DNA of 64,000 nt, taken from UBA9647 sp049522195 (GTDB taxonomy: Bacteria > Bacteroidota > Ignavibacteria > UBA10030). Positions within the stretch are counted from its first letter, which is position 1. Each line of letters opens with the position of its first letter. Where the stretch lies: assembly GCA_049522195.1 (NCBI GenBank), contig JBEKOB010000006.1, positions 12,814-76,813 on the forward strand, in the 5' to 3' direction. Shown piece by piece: positions 8,474 through 17,072 of the stretch. Under the pieces are notes generated by a model, which saw only the letters and a program-made list of their open reading frames with translations, did no database searches and was not told the origin of the DNA. Position numbers and translations under genes: made by a program.

Positions 8474-10630
8474 TTAGTGCCGGCGCTTGCGGGGATGCGC
8501 CTTTTCCGCTTCGGACCCGACAATTGCGAAGTCGATTTCACGCTCCTCAGGATTGACGCGGAGCACCCTCACCTCCACGGCGTCTCCAAGCCGATATCGC
8601 TTTCCCGTCCTGCTGCCGATGAGAGCGTACTTCTTCTCATCATACTCATAGTAGTCATCATTGAGATCCCTGACATGGACGAGGCCTTCGACAAGGAGGT
8701 CGGTGATTTCTATGAAGATGCCGAAGCGCATCACGCCGGAGATAACCCCATGAAATTCATCGCCAACGTGCCGCTTCATATATTCCACCTGCATCACCTT
8801 CACGGCGGCCCGTTCGGCCTCCATTGCAACTCGTTCCATCACCGAAGATTGCTTTGCGATGTACGGAAGCCGTTGGGCAATCTCGTTCCGACGCTCGAGG
8901 GAAGCCGACTTTGCATACTCCTTCAGGAGCCTGTGAATGACGAGGTCCGGATACCGGCGAATCGGAGACGTGAAATGAGAATAGTACTCGAATCCGAGTC
9001 CATAGTGCCCAATGTTCTGCTCCGAATAGACAGCCTTGGCCATTGAGCGCAATGCGACCTCGTTGATCACATTCTCCACCTCGGTGCCCCTGACCTGGTC
9101 GAGCAGCTTTTGGAGATCCTTCGACGGGACACCTGCATCCACGCGCAATTTGTAGCCAAATTGTTCGACGAACGCTGCAAGCTCGCGGATTCTGTCCGGA
9201 TCGGGAGAATCATGAATCCGGTAGAGAAATGGCTTGCGATGATCCTCCTTCTTCGCCAGTCCGACGTGCTGGGCTACAACCTGATTGGCCAGCAGCATGA
9301 ATTCCTCAACCAATCTGTGGCTCCTCAACCGCGCCTTCTTGCGAATCTCTGTCGGATTCCCCTCCTCATCGAAACGGAATTTCGCTTCCGCCGTCTCGAA
9401 GTCGATACTCCCCTCTTTGAGGCGCTTCTTCGTCAACACCGTACTCAATTTCTGCATTGTGTGTAGCGTCGAAAGCGTTTTGCTATCCGTCGCGCCCTTT
9501 GATGTCCCCTCGGCTGGTTCATCGAGAAGTTCCTCTACTTCCTCATAGGAAAATCTCCGCTTGCTGCGAATGACGGTCTCCTCGATGTCATAGTCCTTCA
9601 CCGTGCCTTTCGGCGTGACGGTCATGAGAACGGAATAGGTCAAGCGGTCTTCATTGGGCCGCAGGCTGCACAGGATGTTGGACAAGCGCTCCGGAATCAT
9701 GGGTACAACCATGTTCGGAAAGTAGACGCTCGTTCCACGCTTGAGCGCCTCACGATCAATTTCTCCACCCTCTTTGACATAGGACGATACATCGGCAATG
9801 TGGACGCCCAAACGGTAGTCCCCGCCGGGAAGCTCGCTCAACGAAACAGCATCATCGAAATCCTTTGCATCTTCCGGGTCAATGGTGAAGCAGAGTTCAT
9901 CGCGCAGGTCCAACCGTTCCTCAATCTCCGACGCAGGGATCGAAGATGGCAGAAGTTCCGCTTCACGCATGACCTCTGGGGGAAAATGCATCGGCAGCTT
10001 GAACTCACGGATTACTGATTTCAGCTCGGCTGAAACCTCGCCTGCCTTCCCCAACACCTCCACAATCCGCCCTTCGGGGTTCAGGTGACCGACTCCCCAT
10101 TCCTCAATATGAACGACGACCTTGTCGCCGGGTGTCGCTTTGTTGAGAAACTCCCTGTCGACGAAAATATCCCGCGCGATCTTGCGGTCATCGGGTATAA
10201 CGATGAAGAAATTCCTGCTTCGCTCCAGCGTACCGACGAGGTCCGCTCTTCCACGCTGAACGATCTTAACAACCTCACCTTCACGCGGCTGTTCCTTCTC
10301 CAGTCGCTTCGACGATTGGGCGAACAGAGATACCTCCACCGTATCGCCGTGAACAGCCGTGCCCTTGTCGCGTGGAGAAATCGAAACAACGTCATCACTC
10401 CCTTCCGCAACCACAGTACCGAATCCCTGCTTTGTCATCTTGAACACCCCGGTGATACTCTTTGGAATTTCAAAATGAGCGAACCGGCCCCCTTTGATGC
10501 GCTTCACCTTGTTGGAATCCACCAACACCCGAAGGGCATCTTTAAAAATCTGATAGTCCTGCTGCGACCGAAAACTGAGCCGGCGGGACAATTCTTTTGA
10601 TTTGAAAGCCTCGTTTGGATACCGCGCCAA
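8474..10630 (-). CDS. rnr: Ribonuclease R
   Basis: This is a 3'-5' exoribonuclease of the RNB (RNase II) family, about 718 residues. In order: an N-terminal winged-helix region (1-60), cold-shock-like OB domains (about 65-190), the RNB catalytic core with DPEDAKDFDDAVSL (metal-binding Asp cluster about 251-260) and FTSPIRRYPDLVIHR, then a C-terminal S1 domain (about 625-705) and a short basic tail. The listed start is a TTG. The same frame stays open upstream to the tamB end and encodes a sensible helix (ENKILAFLARYPNEAFKSKE), yet contains no ATG or GTG, so the true start is uncertain and may be a rare codon a few dozen bases upstream. Confidence 0.93.
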   Translation of the reverse strand: MARYPNEAFKSKELSRRLSFRSQQDYQIFKDALRVLVDSNKVKRIKGGRFAHFEIPKSITGVFKMTKQGFGTVVAEGSDDVVSISPRDKGTAVHGDTVEVSLFAQSSKRLEKEQPREGEVVKIVQRGRADLVGTLERSRNFFIVIPDDRKIARDIFVDREFLNKATPGDKVVVHIEEWGVGHLNPEGRIVEVLGKAGEVSAELKSVIREFKLPMHFPPEVMREAELLPSSIPASEIEERLDLRDELCFTIDPEDAKDFDDAVSLSELPGGDYRLGVHIADVSSYVKEGGEIDREALKRGTSVYFPNMVVPMIPERLSNILCSLRPNEDRLTYSVLMTVTPKGTVKDYDIEETVIRSKRRFSYEEVEELLDEPAEGTSKGATDSKTLSTLHTMQKLSTVLTKKRLKEGSIDFETAEAKFRFDEEGNPTEIRKKARLRSHRLVEEFMLLANQVVAQHVGLAKKEDHRKPFLYRIHDSPDPDRIRELAAFVEQFGYKLRVDAGVPSKDLQKLLDQVRGTEVENVINEVALRSMAKAVYSEQNIGHYGLGFEYYSHFTSPIRRYPDLVIHRLLKEYAKSASLERRNEIAQRLPYIAKQSSVMERVAMEAERAAVKVMQVEYMKRHVGDEFHGVISGVMRFGIFIEITDLLVEGLVHVRDLNDDYYEYDEKKYALIGSRTGKRYRLGDAVEVRVLRVNPEEREIDFAIVGSEAEKAHPRKRRH

Positions 10631-10722
10631 AAAGGCTAATATTTTGTTCTCTGCAGTGTCGATGAGCTGATCCCCGGATGGTAGTACAATTAGACGCTTA
10701 CGTGCGTCAATAGGTTTGACAA

Positions 10723-13700
10723 TCAGAAAATGATTCTGTACAGCAGCCTGACACCCCTCGATTCTCTCCGCTGATCGAAGGTTTCCACGCCCTGGACGGT
10801 GCGCTCCGCTTCAAGCAGCAGATTCCGCCATTTTTCCGAGCCCACGATTGCACTCATGGGAAGCTGGATGCTGATATTGGTATTGTTCAGATCGCTTAAG
10901 ACCTTTCCTCCCAGCCTGAATACGGCGTCCCCCACCTCGCCCGTGAGGCGAAGATCCGCCGATTCCTGAAAGCTTCCTCCACCATAATACAGCACGTCAA
11001 CGGATCGGACGATACCGAACTCCTTACGCAGAAGATCCGTGAGAGGACCGGAAAGAATGGAAGAAGCAACACCGCCAAGCACGCTCGATCCCGCAAGCGA
11101 GAGCTTATCCTGTTGCGTGAGTTCCTCGCGAAACGATCCTGTGACGAGAAACGCGATGGCGTCCCCTTCGACATCCGGCCGTTGCTGTGTAATCAGGTTG
11201 CCGAGCTGATCGTACTCTGAAAGGCCCATTTTGACCTTTGGCTGTTCCCTTGTCCCGGTAATGAGGACCTTGACTATAACTTTTTCGGATCCGCCGGAGA
11301 GTCGTGTCCCAGCGGTACTATCGACTCCACGATGCACACCTTCATAGGTGGCGACAATATCCAGCTCCGGATTCAGCGGATCACCCGTGAACCTGACTTT
11401 TCCGGTGGCATCCAGCTTTTTGAAGTTGTTGTAGTATGACCTGTTCCCGAGCTCGAGTTCTCCGGTCAAATGCATTTGATCGCCGTCCCGGGTGAATGCC
11501 GTCCTGCCCTTCAGCTCCGCCAGCAATTGCTCGTTTGTGAAATTGCTGAAGACAAACTTCAGCTGCGTGACCCCCTGGGTTTCGATGGCCAGGTTGTAAA
11601 CAATGTTATCAAGAAACGATTTTTGAGGGGGCGCTGGCGCTTCCTTGACAGCGGTAAGCGGTTTGAGTGAGCGAAGAGGAACAGTTGCAGCTTTCACACC
11701 GGGTCCTGTGTGCCCTTCCCTGACTGAGGTCGAGGCGGAATCCGTTTTCAAATCATCGATCAGCCGGACTTCGATTCTGCTGTTAGGGAGATCCTGCGTT
11801 TGCTGCATCGGAGGCAATGTGAGGTTCGCGTACTTGAGGAATACCTCGCCAGCGACAAACGAACGCGATGGACTTCCTTTCCAACTGATGCCGAGGGGGC
11901 CAGTTCCGGCAAAGAGATCTCCATAAAGTCCCTGGTTTGCCCGCCTGGCGCTCTCCTTCATCACAAGCAGCTGCCCGTTAGCCGCAAGATCGAAATCCTT
12001 GATCTTGAGCCCTTCGAGTGAGAAGCTCCCCGAGAGGTTTATTTTTCCGTCTGGCTGATCCTCCGCGATGTTTCGTACGACGACTTCTTCGAAAGCAATT
12101 TTTCTACCGTTCGGCACCAGTTTGCCATCGACGAGGTATTGGATGCCGAGAGGATTGAACAGGAACCGGGCATTTTGAAGCACCACAGAACCTTCATATG
12201 CCGGGGATTCAACCGTTCCCCGCAGTTTCATGTTACAGACCAGGTAGCCGCTCAGATTGCTCAGCTCGGGGATAAACGGATCGAGAAACTCGAGCCGGAA
12301 GTTGGTGGATTGAACATCGAGGTTCATCTCCCCTTCTAGTTTTCTGTCGGACGCTCCGGTGAGGGAGAGATCGTACGGGACTGTGCCGTTTACGAGCAGT
12401 TCGGGAATCGATCCTGTGCTGTCCGGCCGACTATGAAGCTGAGCGAAAATGGTCAGCAGGCGATCGGAATACGAAGAGCGGATCTGCACCGTACCAAATG
12501 TCTCCTGATCGTAACGAACGCTTGTCGCATTCATGTCCAGGGAAAAACTTGGCTCTTCGAGACTTCCGTCGAAGGTGGAATTCGCGTTCACGACACCGCT
12601 CATCGCCGGAAGCGATTCGATCGAGGCGGTCCTTCGCACCACTTTCGGTATAGAATTGACCAGAACATTGTGGACCGACGCTGCGATATTCGACGTTCCG
12701 CCGGGGTTGAACAACCCCACAGCGCTCACTTCTTCTGCCTCATGGTGCAGGAGCAAGTTCGAGATCTGAAGCCCATCTCTCCCCACTTTGAACGCAACAG
12801 GGCCCGAGTTTTCAAAGACGTGAGAATTGAAATCAACCTGGAGCCGGTCAAAACTGAACGCGAAGAAGTGATCGGCGTATAGAACTGACCCAAGCCCCGT
12901 CACTGTGACTACGGAATCGATTAATGCCTCAACGACAACATGACTCGAATCACCGACCATCGTTACGTCGGCTGCCAGGTTGGATGTCTGAAGACCCTGC
13001 ACATCGAATCGCTTTGCACGTACACCCAGCGTGACGTTCATCGATTGCAGCAGATCGGTCGTGGAAAGCCCGTCAGCGTTGAACGAAAGCGTTCCCGACT
13101 CCACACCGAGCCTGATCTTCTGATCAGCGTAGCGGAATGCCTGTACATTTGCTTTTGCATCGACCTGAATCCCTTCCACACCCTCCCGAACGCGACCGCT
13201 GGCTCCCAGGCTTCCTTCCATCGCTCTCCCAAGCACCACGCCGACTGGGTACCCGTCTTTGAGATCGAGTGTAAACGTATATTCCACAGAATCCCGCTTC
13301 GACGGAACAGCCGTGCGAAATGCCTTGACCGATTGTCGATCGTCGGCAGCTTCACGCAACGCATCGAGCGAATTGATCCGATAGGAAATTGCATCGCCTA
13401 TGAGAGCCACTCCACGCGCGAACGCTGTTACCACGGTAGAAGGAGTGAACCGCCCCCCCACTTCGAGGTCGAGAATGTCCGAAGTAATGGAAAGCGCATG
13501 CTGATCACCATCAAGCGTGTTGATGCGAATTGCCGCAGGTCCCCCCGCAAACTGCACCGTATCGAACGAGGAACGGAAGAGATTCAGATTGATATGTCCC
13601 GTCATCGCCTGAGGAGATTTGAAATCTCCTCGCGCCTGAAGATCAAACGAGATGTCGCTCGCATGTTCCGACTTCCGGGTGACCTCGGACAGATTCAGCG

Positions 13701-15273
13701 AGTTGATGCGCCCTGAGAGATCATATCCCACCAGATCCTGAGGTTTCAGCTGCAACGTTCCACCGAGGTCGACTCTGGCGGAGCCTATGCGCAGCGAAAT
13801 GCGGGGCCGGACAATCCGATCAGCGATGTCCACAACGATCACGGAGCGGCTCAACGGAAGCCCGTAGAACTCAGATGAATCTATATCAGATCGCGCAACA
13901 CCGGTCATATCGGCAAGTCGTAGCCCCCTTCCCTGGAACGTCGTTGTCGATTTCAACCTAGTTACGAGGGAGCTGTCACCAACCAGTCGCGCCAGATTCA
14001 AATGTGACGTTTTGACGACGCCGTCATACGAGAACGGAGATTCCCGGAGATCGAGATTCGCATCGACGTCAACTCTCCCGATACGTGAACTGCTTGCCAA
14101 CCGGACATTGAAAGCCACCGGCTTGCCTTTGAACCGAAGGTCATATTCGACAAGGCCAAACGCGGAGAGATCGGGTATCCGAAGGCTCGGCATCAGATTC
14201 CGGACGTCGTCGGCATCGACTTTGTTCTTGATGCAGGCAAGATCCAGCTCAAGGTCTTTTGGATGATGAAGGTTGGACAGGGTGCCGGAAATCCTCACCG
14301 AGGAAGCGCCGGTATGGAGCGTCACGTTGCGTATATCCATCAATCCAAATCGTCCCGCGATCTCGATCTGTCCGGCGATCTCACGTTCAAGGAACTTGAC
14401 CGGGCTTCCGACAAACTGTTTCAGCTCCCCAAAGTCCAATCGACCGACGTTCAGGCGGGCAAACAAAGGAGCAAACTGCAGCTGCGCGAGCTCTTTCACG
14501 CTTGTGATATCGATGCTATCGAGTCGCGCATCAAGGACGACGTGGGATTTTCCCGTCAGGAGGCTGAGCTTGTGGACAGCAACTGTCCTCGGAGCAAGCA
14601 GGATGTCACCGCTGAGCTCCTTGATCTGAAACTCTGGTTGAAGGAGAGTGCAGGCAAACGATCGGAGTGCCAGCCGTATCTGGTGAGAGCGGATGTTCAG
14701 CCCTGCATCGAGACTGACAGAATCAAGCTGCAGGTTGGCGTAGTCGATTCGTCCCGGCCAGGGTTGCAGTGAACTGTCCGCAGTGCGGGCTGTCAGGTCA
14801 AGCGAATCGACGAGATGGACCTCACCGCGCAGAATCTCGATTTGTTTGAGATTCATCGTCCAGGATGAGGGCGTCGTGTCCTTGGATGAGGACTGCAGCA
14901 AGCGTTCTACGTTCCACGTCCCCTGCCGGGAACGTGTCAGACTGATGACGGGATTTGTGAGCGTTATCCGCGAAACCGAAAGACTCTTCGTGAGAAGTCC
15001 AAGAGGGTCGTACCTCGCTTCAAGTTTCTGAACGACGAGAAGGGAATCTCCGCCGCGGCTGAGTACCACGTGATCAGCGCGGAATCCTGTGAACAGATTT
15101 CCCTCAACGGTGCCAAGTGAAAGTTCGGCGTGGAGTCCGGAAGCAACGGCGTCGATCAGTTGAGTGCGGAGGTATGAACGGAATACCTTCGTTTGCGTGA
15201 AACCGAGAACCGCCACGACGACGAAGAGTACGATAACGGCAAGAGCATATGTTGTTCGAAAGAATCTTCGCAC
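10723..15273 (-). CDS. tamB: TamB/DUF490 translocation and assembly module (AsmA-like lipid-transfer protein)
   Basis: This 1516-residue protein has one N-terminal membrane anchor (about residues 8-26) and then a very long run of beta-strand-rich repeats, as expected for the TamB/AsmA-like hydrophobic groove that spans the periplasm. The last about 350 residues form the conserved TamB domain, including FDQRRESRGVRLLYRIIF at the very end and LSLAGSSVLGGVASSILSGP. Family members assist outer-membrane protein insertion and phospholipid transport. The start is a GTG at 15273. It is followed on the same strand by rnr and the peptidase/barrel protein, the latter being a candidate outer-membrane partner in place of TamA. 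Confidence 0.93.
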   Translation of the reverse strand: MRRFFRTTYALAVIVLFVVVAVLGFTQTKVFRSYLRTQLIDAVASGLHAELSLGTVEGNLFTGFRADHVVLSRGGDSLLVVQKLEARYDPLGLLTKSLSVSRITLTNPVISLTRSRQGTWNVERLLQSSSKDTTPSSWTMNLKQIEILRGEVHLVDSLDLTARTADSSLQPWPGRIDYANLQLDSVSLDAGLNIRSHQIRLALRSFACTLLQPEFQIKELSGDILLAPRTVAVHKLSLLTGKSHVVLDARLDSIDITSVKELAQLQFAPLFARLNVGRLDFGELKQFVGSPVKFLEREIAGQIEIAGRFGLMDIRNVTLHTGASSVRISGTLSNLHHPKDLELDLACIKNKVDADDVRNLMPSLRIPDLSAFGLVEYDLRFKGKPVAFNVRLASSSRIGRVDVDANLDLRESPFSYDGVVKTSHLNLARLVGDSSLVTRLKSTTTFQGRGLRLADMTGVARSDIDSSEFYGLPLSRSVIVVDIADRIVRPRISLRIGSARVDLGGTLQLKPQDLVGYDLSGRINSLNLSEVTRKSEHASDISFDLQARGDFKSPQAMTGHINLNLFRSSFDTVQFAGGPAAIRINTLDGDQHALSITSDILDLEVGGRFTPSTVVTAFARGVALIGDAISYRINSLDALREAADDRQSVKAFRTAVPSKRDSVEYTFTLDLKDGYPVGVVLGRAMEGSLGASGRVREGVEGIQVDAKANVQAFRYADQKIRLGVESGTLSFNADGLSTTDLLQSMNVTLGVRAKRFDVQGLQTSNLAADVTMVGDSSHVVVEALIDSVVTVTGLGSVLYADHFFAFSFDRLQVDFNSHVFENSGPVAFKVGRDGLQISNLLLHHEAEEVSAVGLFNPGGTSNIAASVHNVLVNSIPKVVRRTASIESLPAMSGVVNANSTFDGSLEEPSFSLDMNATSVRYDQETFGTVQIRSSYSDRLLTIFAQLHSRPDSTGSIPELLVNGTVPYDLSLTGASDRKLEGEMNLDVQSTNFRLEFLDPFIPELSNLSGYLVCNMKLRGTVESPAYEGSVVLQNARFLFNPLGIQYLVDGKLVPNGRKIAFEEVVVRNIAEDQPDGKINLSGSFSLEGLKIKDFDLAANGQLLVMKESARRANQGLYGDLFAGTGPLGISWKGSPSRSFVAGEVFLKYANLTLPPMQQTQDLPNSRIEVRLIDDLKTDSASTSVREGHTGPGVKAATVPLRSLKPLTAVKEAPAPPQKSFLDNIVYNLAIETQGVTQLKFVFSNFTNEQLLAELKGRTAFTRDGDQMHLTGELELGNRSYYNNFKKLDATGKVRFTGDPLNPELDIVATYEGVHRGVDSTAGTRLSGGSEKVIVKVLITGTREQPKVKMGLSEYDQLGNLITQQRPDVEGDAIAFLVTGSFREELTQQDKLSLAGSSVLGGVASSILSGPLTDLLRKEFGIVRSVDVLYYGGGSFQESADLRLTGEVGDAVFRLGGKVLSDLNNTNISIQLPMSAIVGSEKWRNLLLEAERTVQGVETFDQRRESRGVRLLYRIIF

Positions 15274-15335
15274 GGAATACCGGCTCGTTCAGGTCGATGC
15301 TTGTTGATGTGGCGCACCCCGGGAATTGGAACGGC

Positions 15336-15824
15336 TCATCTCGACTGCGGGTGCACAGTCTGAGCAATCTTCTGAATGATCTTGCTTGTGGAACGATTGG
15401 GGAGGAATTCTATGGTGTGGACCAATCCGCCAGCCGCCTCCACAACATCCTTCCCGACAATATCATTCACCGACCAATCTGCCCCCTTGACAAGGACATC
15501 GGGGACAAGAGTGCGGATCAGCTCATATGGAGTGTCCTCGTCAAACAAACAGACATAATCTACGACAGCCAGGGCCGCGAGAACGACAGCTCTGTCTGCT
15601 TCTTCGACGATCGGGCGATCAGGACCTTTCAAGCGCTGCACGGAACGGTCGGTGTTCACTCCGACGACCAGGACATCCCCCTGAGCCTTTGCCTTGGTCA
15701 GGTAGTCAACATGACCACGATGAAGGATGTCGAAACATCCATTGGTGAAGACAACGCGTTTTCCTTCCGCCTTCAGTCGCCGGCGGACTTGTGCAAGATC
15801 GTTTCGAGAGAGAACTTCACCCAT
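15336..15824 (-). CDS. rfaE2: D-glycero-beta-D-manno-heptose 1-phosphate adenylyltransferase
   Basis: This 162-residue nucleotidyltransferase corresponds to the C-terminal half of HldE. It shows FTNGCFDILHRGHVDYL with the HxGH nucleotide-binding motif (residues 35-38), then VGVNTDRSVQRLKGPDRP and, near the end, NRSTSKII. It transfers AMP to heptose-1-phosphate in ADP-heptose synthesis for LPS inner core. The partner kinase gene lies 20 bases upstream on the same strand, so the two activities are separate but adjacent proteins, unlike the fused E. coli HldE. Confidence 0.96.
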   Translation of the reverse strand: MGEVLSRNDLAQVRRRLKAEGKRVVFTNGCFDILHRGHVDYLTKAKAQGDVLVVGVNTDRSVQRLKGPDRPIVEEADRAVVLAALAVVDYVCLFDEDTPYELIRTLVPDVLVKGADWSVNDIVGKDVVEAAGGLVHTIEFLPNRSTSKIIQKIAQTVHPQSR

Positions 15825-15844
15825 GTGTGTGATCCAATCTGAAA

Positions 15845-16834
15845 TCAGAGGTTTGACACAGTCGTACGCAATTCACCCGCGTCGATGGGTACGATGCCAA
15901 CCTCGCCGCATACAATTCCTCCGGCAACATTGGCCAGCATTGACGCTTCACGGATCGATCCGCCCGCGGCGAGCATCATTGTCAATGTCGAGATCACCGT
16001 ATCACCTGCTCCCGAGACATCCGCGACCTTCCGGGCTGCGGTCGGGACGTGCGTCATCTGCCCGCCCCCTTCAACCAGCGTCATTCCCCGCTCACCAAGC
16101 GTGAGGAGCACGTTCTCCGCTTCAAGCCGTTGAAGGAGTGTCCGCCCGGCTTGTTCGACACCGGTCTGATCGTTCAAGCGAACTCCAAGTGCTTCTTCTG
16201 TTTCTTTTCGGTTTGGCTTGAACACCGTCACCTGTTTGTATTCAAAGAAGTTGTTGAACTTCGGATCGACCGTGATGATGATTCCGTTCTTCTTCGCAAA
16301 TTCAACCAGCTCCCTGATGAGGCTCTTGACAACAACACCTTTGTTGTAGTCTTCGATAATGATTGCGTCAAGCTTTCCCGCATTGCGTCGAAGGATATCA
16401 AGGAGCCGGGATTGCACTCCTTCGGCAATGTCGTGTTTCACCTCCCTGTCCACCCGCACAACGTGTTGATGATGGGCGATGACTCTCGTCTTGACCGTCG
16501 TAGGCCGGGCCGGATCGACCAGGATGCCCTCACTCGGAAATCCACTTTCCTTCACGATTGTGGTCAGCGCTTTCCCCGAGTCATCGTCGCCCACAACGCC
16601 CACCATAAACGGCGTGCCCCCGAGGGAAGCAATATTGTTCGCCACATTCGCAGCCCCACCAAGCCTGGTGGACTCGGAATCTACCTCAACCACCGGAACC
16701 GGGGCTTCAGGGGAAATTCTGGTTACGGAACCCCAAAAATACCGGTCAAGCATCAAGTCCCCGATCACCGCCACCCGCTTTCCCGAGAGGTTTTCAAAAA
16801 GGGTCTGAACACGGGAGTTTGTAAAGGTTACCAA
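15845..16834 (-). CDS. rfaE1: D-glycero-beta-D-manno-heptose-7-phosphate kinase
   Basis: This 329-residue PfkB-family sugar kinase corresponds to the N-terminal half of HldE. Diagnostic segments are VIGDLMLDRYFWG near the start, RLGGAANVANNIASLGG (57-73), the substrate-lid segment VFKPNRKETEEALG and the catalytic/anion-hole motif DVSGAGDTV (catalytic Asp278). It phosphorylates heptose-7-phosphate in ADP-L-glycero-D-manno-heptose synthesis. It is the first gene of a probable minus-strand operon with rfaE2 and possibly tamB. The 238 bases upstream (16,835-17,072) contain no gene I can support and must hold its promoter. Confidence 0.96.
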   Translation of the reverse strand: MVTFTNSRVQTLFENLSGKRVAVIGDLMLDRYFWGSVTRISPEAPVPVVEVDSESTRLGGAANVANNIASLGGTPFMVGVVGDDDSGKALTTIVKESGFPSEGILVDPARPTTVKTRVIAHHQHVVRVDREVKHDIAEGVQSRLLDILRRNAGKLDAIIIEDYNKGVVVKSLIRELVEFAKKNGIIITVDPKFNNFFEYKQVTVFKPNRKETEEALGVRLNDQTGVEQAGRTLLQRLEAENVLLTLGERGMTLVEGGGQMTHVPTAARKVADVSGAGDTVISTLTMMLAAGGSIREASMLANVAGGIVCGEVGIVPIDAGELRTTVSNL

Positions 16835-17072
16835 AATTGTGCCTCTGCGTTATGCTCGATTTTTTGGCAATATACCCAGAAAACGAAGGACAAGCAAGGT
16901 AGGCTGGACGGCCAACAGGACAGTTTGAATAGCAGACTATGCGCGACGTATGCGCAGAGCGCCTAGACGCAGTACGTTGCCCTCCATGCACATAAATTGT
17001 CGCGGGGGGAATTTCTCTTCAAACCCGATTCTTTGGATGGCGGGATGTTGTGCCAGAGCAATGATGGCAGGA

